From Negativicutes bacterium (GTDB lineage Bacteria; Bacillota_C; Negativicutes; Sporomusales_B; JARLHX01): DNA of 64,000 nucleotides. The notes beneath the pieces were generated by a model. That model ran no database searches. It was not told where the DNA came from and saw nothing but the letters and a program-made list of their open reading frames with translations. This document shows positions 44,019-53,686 of the stretch, one piece after another. The stretch's first letter is position 1, and each line of letters opens with the position of its first letter. The stretch covers positions 1-64,000 of the forward strand of contig JARLHX010000436.1 of NCBI GenBank assembly GCA_031292035.1, in the 5' to 3' direction. The translations under genes were made by a program, and so were the position numbers.

Positions 44019-45245
44019 ATGGCGAAATATAAAGCACTGACGGTGTTGCTGGCAGCTATCCTGGCCGTCTGCCTTCAGGGATCAGGCACGGCCCTGGCGG
44101 CACCGGCGGGGGGCTTGGCTGGCAGCAATGTAGCCAGCTCCAGCGGCATCAACGGCACAGTCATTTCGGTTGGCACGGTTTCAGGTAACACTTTGACGGT
44201 CACCCTGGCCGGCGGCAGCGGCGGCATCATCAACTGGTCGAGTTTAGGGGTGGGTAGCGGCGAAACACTTCGCTTTACTTTTTCAGGCTCCTCAGATAAC
44301 GCCGCGGTTCTCAACCGGGTTACAGGCAGTTCTCTCTCTCAGATTGCCGGGACAATCAGTTCCAATGGCAAAGTTTTTCTGGTCAACCCCAACGGCATCG
44401 TTTTCGCCGATGGGGCCGCAATTAATACGGCTTCATTTGTTGCTTCCACGCTGTCGGTTAGCGATTCTGCCTTTACCAGCTATGCCACTGGTGCAAGTTC
44501 ATCCCTGCTTTTGAACGCCGGCACGGGAACCATTCAGGTAAACGGACAAGTCGGCATCGATTCATCCTCTGCAGCGCTGATTGCCAGCACCGTGACAGTG
44601 GCGCCCGGGATCACTTTTACCGGTCCTCGCGCGACACAGACATCGGCAGGGGCAAATTCAGTTTCCTTTAGCGATGGTGCAATTTCCATTATCCCTGCCA
44701 TCACTTCCACGAGCCCTCCAGCTATCCAGGCGCAACTGGTAAACACGGCGCAAGTGGTGCTTCCAGGGGCGACAACGCCCTTCGTTCCGACACCGTTGTC
44801 CGTGCTAGCGGTGACAAATGGCGCGAATCTCATTACTTTTTCCTCACCTGCTTCGACGACCACATCGTCAACCGCCGCCCCGCAAACGGTGACAACAACC
44901 GATACCGGCAGTGCGCTGCTCCCGGCAATTGCCTCGGGGTCAACGTCGCCAGGCGGAACATCGACAGGAACGGCAACACTGACAGGAACAGGGAGCGCAT
45001 CAGGCGGAACATCGACAGGATCGGTGCCACCTTTAGTCGGCTCTGGCGACCGGGCTATGACTGTAGTTGCTCAGCCTCCACCGGTAGTCCCCGTAAACCA
45101 CGCTCAGCCGTTGCCACCAAGAGTAACCACCTCCCTCAGTCCTGGCCTTGTAGACCATTTTCAGCCCAGCTCACCCCCGCCCCCCAACGGAACCCCGGGA
45201 ATCGTCACCAACTTTAGCAGTTCCGGAAATTCAAACGGTTGGTAA
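44019..45245 (+). CDS. short TpsA-type exoprotein with filamentous-haemagglutinin N-terminal domain
   Basis: A 408-residue secreted protein: signal peptide (about 1-28), a TPS/haemagglutination-activity domain (about 40-150) with the hallmark VFLVNPNGIVFADGAAI (NPNGI at 123-127), then a weakly repetitive beta-rich stretch and a C-terminal half rich in Thr, Ser, Gly and Pro, including GGTSTG repeats and a proline-rich end. It is the likely cargo of the MORN-TpsB transporter. Most TpsA proteins have long beta-helix shafts of 1,000 residues or more, so this one is mostly the secretion domain plus a disordered tail. No frameshift is seen and a terminator follows. Confidence 0.85.
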   Translation: MAKYKALTVLLAAILAVCLQGSGTALAAPAGGLAGSNVASSSGINGTVISVGTVSGNTLTVTLAGGSGGIINWSSLGVGSGETLRFTFSGSSDNAAVLNRVTGSSLSQIAGTISSNGKVFLVNPNGIVFADGAAINTASFVASTLSVSDSAFTSYATGASSSLLLNAGTGTIQVNGQVGIDSSSAALIASTVTVAPGITFTGPRATQTSAGANSVSFSDGAISIIPAITSTSPPAIQAQLVNTAQVVLPGATTPFVPTPLSVLAVTNGANLITFSSPASTTTSSTAAPQTVTTTDTGSALLPAIASGSTSPGGTSTGTATLTGTGSASGGTSTGSVPPLVGSGDRAMTVVAQPPPVVPVNHAQPLPPRVTTSLSPGLVDHFQPSSPPPPNGTPGIVTNFSSSGNSNGW

Positions 45246-45280
45246 CCTCGCCTCCGCCAAAAGCTGGAAACAAAGAAGAG

Positions 45281-45322
45281 GGACACTAGTGGTGTCCTCC
45301 TGGACATTACTAGTGCCTTTTT
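45281..45322 (+). terminator. terminator of the two-partner secretion operon
   Basis: CACTAGT and ACTAGTG form a long hairpin containing a nested GGACAC/GTGTCC stem, followed by five T. Confidence 0.7.
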
Positions 45323-45337
45323 AATAGCGGATATTCC

Positions 45338-45379
45338 AAGGTGCCGGACTAGAAGATATAGTTCGGCACCTTGTTTTTA
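45338..45379 (+). terminator. second strong terminator
   Basis: A 13-bp stem (AAGGTGCCGGACT / AGTTCGGCACCTT, one G-T pair) followed by GTTTTT. It isolates the NRPS transcription unit from the upstream genes. Confidence 0.85.
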
Positions 45380-45555
45380 GAAACTTGGCATAAATACTGT
45401 TATCGGATATATCTAGTTCTCATGCTCCATCATAACAGATATTTTCTATTAATTTGTTCGCATTTTGCGGTGGTTCGTTCTTTTAATAAAGAATAGGAAA
45501 ATATTTTCAATACTTATCTTGTTCCAGGAAATCAAGCAGGAAAAGGGACTATTGT
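45380..45555. other. AT-rich region upstream of the riboswitch
   Basis: About 175 bp that must hold the promoter of the NRPS operon. A TGTTAT/ATAACA inverted repeat is present (about 45399-45438). No standard -35/-10 pair with good spacing is recognised, so an alternative sigma factor or activator is possible. Confidence 0.4.
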
Positions 45556-45658
45556 GTCGTAAAATGTAAATGTGTATGTATGTTGGCAAACTTATCGAAA
45601 GATGAGGGCGCAAAGCTATGGGTCTAAGGGCTGACGCCTATGACTGCCAGGTTGCGAC
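45556..45658 (+). ncRNA. c-di-GMP-I riboswitch (GEMM)
   Basis: The GEMM-I core is recognisable in order: GGCAAAC, a stem TTATC/GATGA closed by the GAAA tetraloop, GGGCGCAAAGC, then GGGTCTAAGG, the second arm, ATGACTGCCAGG and TTGC closing P1. The tetraloop and the receptor in the second arm, and the CAAAGC linker that binds c-di-GMP, are all present. It is followed 18 nt later by a terminator hairpin and then the NRPS gene, so it should couple transcription of the NRPS operon to c-di-GMP. Whether ligand turns it on or off cannot be decided by eye. Confidence 0.88.
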
Positions 45659-45675
45659 TTTTTGCGAAAAGCCAC

Positions 45676-45721
45676 GACTTGCCGGGCCGGCGCGGAGCCA
45701 ACCCTTAGGCAGGTCTTTTTT
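45676..45721 (+). terminator. riboswitch-controlled terminator
   Basis: GACTTGCC and GGCAGGTC (one G-T pair) form a hairpin followed by six T. It lies between the c-di-GMP aptamer and the NRPS start and is the likely expression platform. A further small GAGCTG/CAGCTC hairpin is at 45730-45752. Confidence 0.75.
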
Positions 45722-45783
45722 GTACACGGGAGCTGCGATCGGTTGACAGCTCGGATCATAGAATTAAAGGGAGGCGTCTTATT

Positions 45784-48700
45784 ATGGCAAACCAGGCACA
45801 TCAGGCATTAACGCATGCCCAGCAACGAATATTGCACGGTGAAATGGTTCATACGGGTACGAATTTTGCAAATTTGGCTGTGGCGTTTCATATGCCTGCT
45901 GATTTGAACCTGGCTGTGCTGGAGCAGGGAATTAATGCAGTGATTGCAAATAATGACGCTTTTCGCCTGCAACTTAAAATGGATCAAGATAGTGGATTGA
46001 ATGGTCAGTATGTAACAGAGTTTAGTCGTCAGCCATTTCCATTGGCTGATTTTGATGTAGAGGAAGGCTTGGTCGAGTGGATCAGGGGTAACGTTGACAG
46101 GCCTTTTGCCTTAGATGATCAGCCGCTCTTTCGCATCTTGCTCGCCCGCTGTCAGGGGCGGCTCACGCTGCTACTTGTTGCGCATCATGTTATTTGCGAT
46201 AATGGCTCGCTTTATAATTTTATGCACCAGGTTTTAGAAAATTATTCGAATATAGAAACAGGACGAGAAACAGCCGATAACAAAACTTCTTATTTTGATT
46301 ACCTTGAAACCGAAAAAGCATACATGCAATCCGAAGAATGTAATAGGGACAGAACTTTTTGGCATGAAAAATTTTCTGAACTGCCGGAATATAGCGCGAT
46401 ATATGGAAAAGAAACCCCGGCCAACGGTATTGTCTCAAAACGGGTTGATTTTTTCTTGTCACCTGTATTGGCAGGGCAGGTGCGCGATTATTGCACAGAC
46501 AGCAAGGCCAGCTATTTCAGAGTTTTTGCCGCGACTTTTGCCGTGTGGCTGGCGCGCTGCTCCGGCCGGTATGATATGGTGCTGGGAGTGCCGTTTCACA
46601 ACAGGCTGAGCGAAGCAAGCAAAGACAGCCTGGGGAATTTTGTGAGCACAATGCCGCTACGTATCCAGTTGACTGAGCAGGATACTTTTGCGCAGGCGTT
46701 GGCAAAAGTGGACAGTGATTTAAATGAGGCGATCGATCATCAGCGCTATCCGTTTGATTTGCTGTTCCAGGAACTAAACCAAAAGCATGGGAAATTCGGT
46801 CAGATGATGGAATACTTTTTGGTGCAGAGTAGTTTCGGCAAAGAAGCTACCAAGGGTTGCGGCGTGGAGGTATTATCGCGCAGCTTCTCCCCGGAGCCGT
46901 TTGTAGTATATTTGAATCAAGGTCTGCCAGATGAGGGCGGTTTGCAAAAAATCACCATCGAATACCAGACAGATAAATATACCGCCCAAGAGGTGACTGA
47001 TATTTATGACTGCCTGCTGCTGATACTGGCCGGGGCCATCGATGATCCGGCGCAGGCAATAAGCCGCCTGTCGCTGGTGTCGGCGCTCGAACGTGATGTT
47101 TTGCTGCGTGAATTTAATGATAGTGCGATGGATGTTCCCTTTGAACGGTCGTACCATGGCTTGTTTAGAGAACAGGCGAGAAGTACCCCGGATCATGTGG
47201 CGCTGGTATTCAAGAATGAAACATATACATACAGACAGCTTGATGAACGAACAGACAGCCTGGCGATGATGCTGCGCGCAAATGGCGTCGGCAGGGAGAC
47301 GATCGTGCCGATCATGCTGGAACGGTCGGCAGAAATGGTGATTGCAGCCATCGCGGTGATGAAGGCCGGTGGCGCCTATCTGCCGCTTGACATTAAATAC
47401 CCCCAAGCCCGTCTTGACTATATGCTCCAAGACAGCAATGCGATGATGATTTTGAGCCAGTTGTCGCTCAAGGACAAGTTCAGTCAATTTGGCGGAAAAT
47501 TCATCGATGTCAAAGATGAAGCGAATTATCCTGCTGTCCATGTGGCGCCGCCGGATATCAGCGCCGGCGATAGTCTGGCGGCGATCATTTACACATCGGG
47601 TTCGACCGGTTTGCCCAAAGGGACGATGATTGAGCATCGCGGCCTGATCAATATGTTTTATAGTGAGAATCGGGCGACAGGGCTGACGGCGGCCGATCGG
47701 CTGGCGTCGTATGCGAGTTTTAGTTTTGATGCGTCGATGTGGTCGAATTTCTCGCCGCTGTTGGCCGGTACGGCAGTGTATCTTGTTCCTGACGAGATCA
47801 TGCTGTCGCTTGTGGAGCTGAATCAGTTTTTTGAGGATAACAAGATAACGGTTACGTTTCTGACGACCCAGCTGTGCGAGCAGTTCGCGGAGCTGGTTGA
47901 GAATAAAAGCCTGCGATTGATGGCAACCGGCGGGGAAAAGTACAAAACATATCGTCCGACCTCCTATCAGATCGTCAACGCCTATGGTCCGACCGAGTAT
48001 ACCATCTATACGACCCGGTTCAACCTAGATAAACAGTATGCCAATATTCCGATCGGCAAGCCGCTGGCCAATACCTGGGTTTATGTTCTGGACAAGAATC
48101 TCGAACTGCTGCCTGTCGGTGTGCCGGGCGAGCTTTGTATCGCCGGCGTCCAGATGGCGCGAGGGTACCGTAACCGGGAGGAATTGACCGCGGAAAAGTT
48201 TATTGCCAATCCCTATGCCACAGGCGAACTGAACCAGCGCCTTTATCGGACCGGTGATCTGGTGAACTGGCAACCGGACGGCAATCTGCTGTATCTGGGC
48301 CGTATCGACCAGCAGGTGAAAATACGCGGTTTCCGGATTGAACTTGGCGAGATCGAACAAAAGTTGACCCTGTATGACGGAGTTAAAGGGGCAGTGGTCG
48401 TTGCGCGCGATGATGCCGCAGGCAACAAATATTTATGCGGCTATTTTGTTGCCGACCATAAGATCGCCGTGGAGCAACTGAAGGCCTTCCTGCTGGAAAG
48501 CCTGCCGTATTTCATGATACCGCAGAACATGATGCAACTTGATGCGTTGCCGCTTACCGCCAACGGCAAGGTGGACAAGAAAGCCCTGCCGGAAATTACG
48601 GGTGGCGCTGCCGATGCCGAGTATGTCGCACCCCGCAATGAGACGGAAAAACAGCTGTGTGATCTATGGCAGGACATATTGGGTGTGAAGCGGGTTGGGA

Positions 48701-51700
48701 TTACCGATACCTTCAACAGCCTGGGCGGTACCTCATTGAAACTGGTGATGTTGGGCGCCAAATTGCAGAAGTTTTTCGCGGTATCTTTGTCGGTGGCGGA
48801 GCTGACAAAAATCCCCACGGTGACAAAGCTGGCCCAACGGCTCTTGCAGACGCCCAAGGAAGAAGGCCGCTATGAGGCCATTCCGGTGCTGCCGGGTTCG
48901 GAGAGCTATCCGGTTTCCTCGGCGCAAAAGGGCATGTATATCATCGACCAGATGGCGGATATCGGCAACACCTATCATGTCGTGCTGCCCATCTATCTCG
49001 AAGGGCGTCTGAACAAGGAACGTCTGGGCCAGGCGATTGACCGTCTGGTGGACCGCCATCCGGCCCTTAGAACCTCGTTCGTCATGAAAGACGGCGAAGT
49101 AAGGCAAAAAATAAGCGCCGGGGTGCGCTTGAAGAAGACGTACAAAGTAGTGGAGGAGCAGGCTATTGACCGGGCCATCGCCGATTTCATCCATAAGTTT
49201 GATCTCGGCGAAGCGCCGCTCATGCGGGTGGCCTTGCTGGAAATCAAGCAGGACAGGCACCTGCTGGTGCTGGATGCCCATCATATTGTGGTGGACGGAG
49301 TCTCGGTCGTGGTGCTTGTCAAAGAGCTGATGAAGCTCTATGAGAATGAACAGTTGCCGTCGCTTACGGCGACCTATCCGGATTATGCCGACTGGTACAA
49401 CCGGAAACTGGAGCAGGGCGATTTTGCGCCGCACGAGGCGTTCTGGCTGGAGCGCCTCCAGGGCGAACTGCCGGTTCTGAATATGACAACAGATTTCCCC
49501 AGGCCGGCGAATAAAAAATATCAGGGTGAGAAAATTTTTGCCGACATTGACAAGGCGACGGCGGAAAAACTCAAAGGCCTTGCCGATGAGCACGAGGTTA
49601 CCTTCTTCGCTTTGCTGACGGCAGCGTTCAAGACCTTGCTGGCACGTTACAGCGGGCAGGAGGAAATCATCATCGGTTCGCCGTTTGCCAACCGTACCCA
49701 TCCGGATGTTGACAGTATGATCGGGATGTTTGTCAACACCCTGCCCCTGAGGACATATCCGGGGCGCGACAAACTGTTTAGGGACTATTTGCAGGAAGTC
49801 AACGATATGCTGCTGTCTGCCAATGAAAATCAGAATTATCCGTTTGAAAAAATGGTGGAGAAGCTTGGCATTGCCCGGGATGGCAGCCGAAATCCGATCT
49901 ATGATGTGGTTTTCGCTTATTTTGTGGAAGAGTTTCTGTTTGACGCCGGGGGGCTGTCGATAAAACGCTATGACTATGATGCCAAAGAAGCGCATTTTGA
50001 TCAGCTTTTCTATGTGTTTGAAAATCAGCAGGGCTTGTCGATGTATCTGGAATATGACCGCAATCTGTATAACCGGGGCAGCGCACAGCGGTTGGTCGAC
50101 CATTACATAAGCTTGCTCGGGGTGTTGGCGGACTGTATGGACGGCAAGCTGTCGGAAATAGACTTTACACCGGCGGCTGAACGCAACAAACTCTTGCATG
50201 AATTCAATGCCAATACGTTGGCCGTACCCTTAGAGAGGTCTTATCACAGCCTGTTTAGGGATCAGGTGCGGCGGACGCCGGATAAAGCGGCCTTGGTTTT
50301 CAAGGGGGTGGCGCTTACCTATCGTCAGTTGGATGAAAAAACAGACCGCCTGGCTGTGTACCTGCGGCAAAAAGGGGTGCAACGTGAGACGATTGTGCCT
50401 GTCATGCTGGAGCGTTCAGCAGAAATGGTGGTAGCGGCAATCGCTGTCATGAAGGCTGGCGGCGCCTATCTGCCGCTCGATATCAAATATCCGCAAGCCC
50501 GCCTGGATTATATGCTTTCCGACAGCAGCGCCACGCTGATTTTGAGCCAGCCGTCGCTTCAGGAAAAGTTCATTCAGTTCACAGGCGAGTTTATTGATAT
50601 TACAGCCAATAAGGTATACGAACTTTCTGCGTCGAATGGCTGTCCGGATGTCAATCACGGCAGCGATCTGGTGGCGATCATTTATACCTCCGGATCAACC
50701 GGCATGCCGAAGGGTACCCAGATCTTGCACCGCAACATCGTCAATATGTGTTATAGCGAAAATCACGATAATGCAATGACTGAGGACGATATCATGGTGT
50801 CATACGCCAGCTTCAGTTTTGATGCGGCGATGTGGTCCAACTTTTCGCCGTTGCTGGCGGGGGCAACAGTCCATATCGTGCCTGAGGAAATCATGCTGTC
50901 CCTGGTCGATTTGAACAAGTTCATTGAGCAGCACCGGGCGACGATTACCTTTATGACCACCCAGCTGTGCGAGCAGTTTACCGAGCTGGTGGATAACAGG
51001 TCGCTGCGGATTTTGGCGACAGGGGGCGAGAAATACAAGACCTATCGCCCAACCCGCTATAAGATTGTCAATGGCTACGGCCCGACCGAGTATACCGTCT
51101 ATACGACGCGATTTGTCATCGATAAAAACTATGACAATATCCCGATCGGCAAGCCGCTGGCCAATACCAGACTGTACGTGGTGGACAAGGATTTTCAGCT
51201 GCAGCCGCTGGGTGTGCCTGGCGAGCTTTGCATCGCCGGTCCGCAGCTGGCCCGTGGCTATCGCAACAGAGACGATCTGACCGTCGAAAAATTCATTCCC
51301 AATCCGTACGACTCAGGGGAAATCTATGGCCGGATGTATCGCACCGGAGATTTGGTCCGTTGGCTACCTGACGGCAATCTTGAGTTCCTGAGCCGGATCG
51401 ACGGGCAAGTAAAAATCCGCGGGTTCCGGATTGAAATCGGCGAAATCGAGCAAAACCTAAAAGCTTGGCCGACTACCAGGGAAGTGGTGGTGGTCGCTAG
51501 GGATGACGCCACCGGCAACAAATATCTGTGTGGCTATTTTACGGCAGACGACACGGTCGACCTGGAGAGACTGAAAGAATTCATGGCTGAGAATTTGCCG
51601 GGTTATATGATTCCGGCCCAGATCATACAAATCGAGGTCATGCCCCTTAATGCCAACGGCAAGATAGACAAAAAGGCACTGCCGGAGCCGGATGCTACCG

Positions 51701-53643
51701 CGGCTGCCGGTGAGTTTGTGGCGCCAGGCACTGAAACTGAGAAGAAGATAGCCGAGGTATGGCAGGAAGTGCTGGGCATTGCCAAGGTCGGTGCGACCGA
51801 CGGCTTCTTTTGCATCGGCGGCAACTCGATAAAAGCAATATCGGCGGTGGCCAAGCTGCAGAAGTTTTTTGCAATCAGCATCAACGACCTGTTCAACTAT
51901 CCTGTCTTGAGAAAACTGGCGGAAAACATCAAGCCGGCGGAGGACACGCTAAAGGTTCGTCTGGCCCAGATCAAGCAACAGGAAGCCGAACTAGACAAGC
52001 CGCTGACCGACAATCCGCAATTTAAAGCAATACACGATGCAAGTATGGCGGCCTATGAAACAGAGAATGCCAAATTGCGGGCGGTTGATCTGAGTGAAGT
52101 GAAGTGTTATAAAAACGTATTGGTAACCGGCGCCACAGGGTATCTGGGGGTGCATATCGCCCACTACCTGCTCACCGAACGCAACTGTAAAGTCTCAGTC
52201 CTTGTTCGGGGAAAGGATGCCAAAGAAGCCAGGGAGCGTTTGCAAGCCAAATTCGACTATTATTTTGGCGCGGCCTTGCTGGAAAATGCCATGCTGAATG
52301 AACGCCTGGTCGTACTGTGCGGCGAGCTGCATCAGCCGAAGTTCGGACTGGCGGATGAGGCTTACAACCAGCTCTGCACAGAGGTTGACACCATTGTTCA
52401 CAGTGCGGCCAATGTCCGACATTACGGACATTATACCGAGTTTTATGAAAGTAATGTTCAAGCGACGCTGGAACTGCTTACGCTGGCCAAAACAGGGATG
52501 AAGAAAGATTTCCACCATATTTCGACGATGTCGGTAGCGATGGGTGAAATAGCTGGCTGTGAATATCATGTTTTCACCGAGTACCAGACCGACCTTGGCC
52601 AAAAGTCAGGCAATTACTATGTCGAAACCAAGCTGGAAGCCGAAATAGCCGTCATCGCGGCCCGCCAGGAGGGCTTGAATACAACCATCTACCGTGCGGG
52701 AAACATCGCCTTTCAGGAAACGACCGGCCTGTATCAGGAAAATGTCGATTCCAATGCCTTCTACAAGTATTTGCAGGGCTTCATCAATGTCGGTATGGTG
52801 CCGAACAAGCTTGACGGTGATGAATTCTCGTATGTCGACCGTTTGGCGGAAGCGGTGGTGCGGCTAAGTGAACACCCGGCGCTGCAAAATCAGACCTATC
52901 ACATGCAAAATCCGAATGTCGTAAAGCTTTCGGAGGCTATTACCGACCCAGCGCTCGGTCTTAATGTCCAAGCAGTAGGAGTGGCTGAGTTTTTTGACTA
53001 TCTGTATGAGAATATCGAGCAACCGGGCTTCAAGGAGCATGTGGAAAATATTCTTACCCGGATGGGACTGCTAGGGGAAGAAAGTGAAATCAAGACCGCC
53101 GCCAGCATTGCACTGGACAAAACGGTTATGGTGCTCGAACGAGTCGGATTTGTCTGGCCGGCATTTATGGCGGAAAGATTGCGGCCGATGGTGGAGCACG
53201 CCCTTGAGGAGCGGGTCGAGGCCTTGAAAAACAATCAAGTCCTGGGTGTGCTTGATCGCGAAGCGTTATTCGCGCTGGCCGGAAAGGCGCAGCTGAAGCT
53301 TCGGAAGCGGCGCGGGGAAATCATCTGGGAGGGCCAAGATAGCCCCGAGGTGTATTTGATCCTGAGAGGCTTTGCGCAGCTTCTCCGCTCTTCGGTTGGT
53401 GGCTGGCAGGGTATGGTGGGGATGGCCAAGAAAAATGACTTTATCGGTCTGGAGTTGGCAAGCGTTGCCGACAAGTCGAGTTTTTCGGCGGAAGCCACCA
53501 TGGGAGACACGTTGGTGCTGGCCCTGCCGCGTGATTTATTGCGCAGACAGGGCCAGGAAAACCCCGAGATGCTGCTCAAGATGATGGTCATCCTGTGTGA
53601 GCGTATTGACAAGCTATCCCGGTTGGTGGTAAGTCTGGGCTAG
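45784..53643 (+). CDS. NRPS, C-A-PCP-C-A-PCP-thioester reductase, with C-terminal cyclic-nucleotide-binding-like domain
   Basis: A 2,619-residue dimodular synthetase. Domains: C1 (about 8-435, HHVICDN at 134-140), A1 (453-936), PCP1 (Ser984), C2 (1038-1460, HHIVVDG at 1166-1172), A2 (1482-1965), PCP2 (Ser2015), NAD(P)H thioester reductase (about 2110-2450; GATGYLG at 2116-2122, Tyr2279-x3-Lys2283), then a CAP_ED-type beta-roll (about 2485-2615). By alignment to GrsA the specificity codes read DAWQMTAIYK and DAWQLTGVYK; I cannot assign substrates. A starting C domain implies N-acylation, and the reductase releases an aldehyde or alcohol. GGGAGG precedes the ATG. The terminal domain resembles Crp without its DNA-binding part; the usual phosphate-binding Arg appears to be Lys. 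Confidence 0.93.
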   Translation: MANQAHQALTHAQQRILHGEMVHTGTNFANLAVAFHMPADLNLAVLEQGINAVIANNDAFRLQLKMDQDSGLNGQYVTEFSRQPFPLADFDVEEGLVEWIRGNVDRPFALDDQPLFRILLARCQGRLTLLLVAHHVICDNGSLYNFMHQVLENYSNIETGRETADNKTSYFDYLETEKAYMQSEECNRDRTFWHEKFSELPEYSAIYGKETPANGIVSKRVDFFLSPVLAGQVRDYCTDSKASYFRVFAATFAVWLARCSGRYDMVLGVPFHNRLSEASKDSLGNFVSTMPLRIQLTEQDTFAQALAKVDSDLNEAIDHQRYPFDLLFQELNQKHGKFGQMMEYFLVQSSFGKEATKGCGVEVLSRSFSPEPFVVYLNQGLPDEGGLQKITIEYQTDKYTAQEVTDIYDCLLLILAGAIDDPAQAISRLSLVSALERDVLLREFNDSAMDVPFERSYHGLFREQARSTPDHVALVFKNETYTYRQLDERTDSLAMMLRANGVGRETIVPIMLERSAEMVIAAIAVMKAGGAYLPLDIKYPQARLDYMLQDSNAMMILSQLSLKDKFSQFGGKFIDVKDEANYPAVHVAPPDISAGDSLAAIIYTSGSTGLPKGTMIEHRGLINMFYSENRATGLTAADRLASYASFSFDASMWSNFSPLLAGTAVYLVPDEIMLSLVELNQFFEDNKITVTFLTTQLCEQFAELVENKSLRLMATGGEKYKTYRPTSYQIVNAYGPTEYTIYTTRFNLDKQYANIPIGKPLANTWVYVLDKNLELLPVGVPGELCIAGVQMARGYRNREELTAEKFIANPYATGELNQRLYRTGDLVNWQPDGNLLYLGRIDQQVKIRGFRIELGEIEQKLTLYDGVKGAVVVARDDAAGNKYLCGYFVADHKIAVEQLKAFLLESLPYFMIPQNMMQLDALPLTANGKVDKKALPEITGGAADAEYVAPRNETEKQLCDLWQDILGVKRVGITDTFNSLGGTSLKLVMLGAKLQKFFAVSLSVAELTKIPTVTKLAQRLLQTPKEEGRYEAIPVLPGSESYPVSSAQKGMYIIDQMADIGNTYHVVLPIYLEGRLNKERLGQAIDRLVDRHPALRTSFVMKDGEVRQKISAGVRLKKTYKVVEEQAIDRAIADFIHKFDLGEAPLMRVALLEIKQDRHLLVLDAHHIVVDGVSVVVLVKELMKLYENEQLPSLTATYPDYADWYNRKLEQGDFAPHEAFWLERLQGELPVLNMTTDFPRPANKKYQGEKIFADIDKATAEKLKGLADEHEVTFFALLTAAFKTLLARYSGQEEIIIGSPFANRTHPDVDSMIGMFVNTLPLRTYPGRDKLFRDYLQEVNDMLLSANENQNYPFEKMVEKLGIARDGSRNPIYDVVFAYFVEEFLFDAGGLSIKRYDYDAKEAHFDQLFYVFENQQGLSMYLEYDRNLYNRGSAQRLVDHYISLLGVLADCMDGKLSEIDFTPAAERNKLLHEFNANTLAVPLERSYHSLFRDQVRRTPDKAALVFKGVALTYRQLDEKTDRLAVYLRQKGVQRETIVPVMLERSAEMVVAAIAVMKAGGAYLPLDIKYPQARLDYMLSDSSATLILSQPSLQEKFIQFTGEFIDITANKVYELSASNGCPDVNHGSDLVAIIYTSGSTGMPKGTQILHRNIVNMCYSENHDNAMTEDDIMVSYASFSFDAAMWSNFSPLLAGATVHIVPEEIMLSLVDLNKFIEQHRATITFMTTQLCEQFTELVDNRSLRILATGGEKYKTYRPTRYKIVNGYGPTEYTVYTTRFVIDKNYDNIPIGKPLANTRLYVVDKDFQLQPLGVPGELCIAGPQLARGYRNRDDLTVEKFIPNPYDSGEIYGRMYRTGDLVRWLPDGNLEFLSRIDGQVKIRGFRIEIGEIEQNLKAWPTTREVVVVARDDATGNKYLCGYFTADDTVDLERLKEFMAENLPGYMIPAQIIQIEVMPLNANGKIDKKALPEPDATAAAGEFVAPGTETEKKIAEVWQEVLGIAKVGATDGFFCIGGNSIKAISAVAKLQKFFAISINDLFNYPVLRKLAENIKPAEDTLKVRLAQIKQQEAELDKPLTDNPQFKAIHDASMAAYETENAKLRAVDLSEVKCYKNVLVTGATGYLGVHIAHYLLTERNCKVSVLVRGKDAKEARERLQAKFDYYFGAALLENAMLNERLVVLCGELHQPKFGLADEAYNQLCTEVDTIVHSAANVRHYGHYTEFYESNVQATLELLTLAKTGMKKDFHHISTMSVAMGEIAGCEYHVFTEYQTDLGQKSGNYYVETKLEAEIAVIAARQEGLNTTIYRAGNIAFQETTGLYQENVDSNAFYKYLQGFINVGMVPNKLDGDEFSYVDRLAEAVVRLSEHPALQNQTYHMQNPNVVKLSEAITDPALGLNVQAVGVAEFFDYLYENIEQPGFKEHVENILTRMGLLGEESEIKTAASIALDKTVMVLERVGFVWPAFMAERLRPMVEHALEERVEALKNNQVLGVLDREALFALAGKAQLKLRKRRGEIIWEGQDSPEVYLILRGFAQLLRSSVGGWQGMVGMAKKNDFIGLELASVADKSSFSAEATMGDTLVLALPRDLLRRQGQENPEMLLKMMVILCERIDKLSRLVVSLG

Positions 53644-53686
53644 GTCAGTACGGTAGTGAGGCCGTCAGTGAGGCAGGTGGTGCTAA

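Noticed and set aside
45743..45764. TTGACA plus TAGAAT between the riboswitch terminator and the NRPS start
   Set aside because: The spacing is only 10 nt, too short for a promoter, and TTGACA lies inside a small hairpin.
48733..50199. 488-codon open frame antisense to the NRPS C2 domain
   Set aside because: Intact C-domain motifs on the plus strand explain the region; the antisense frame has no ribosome site.
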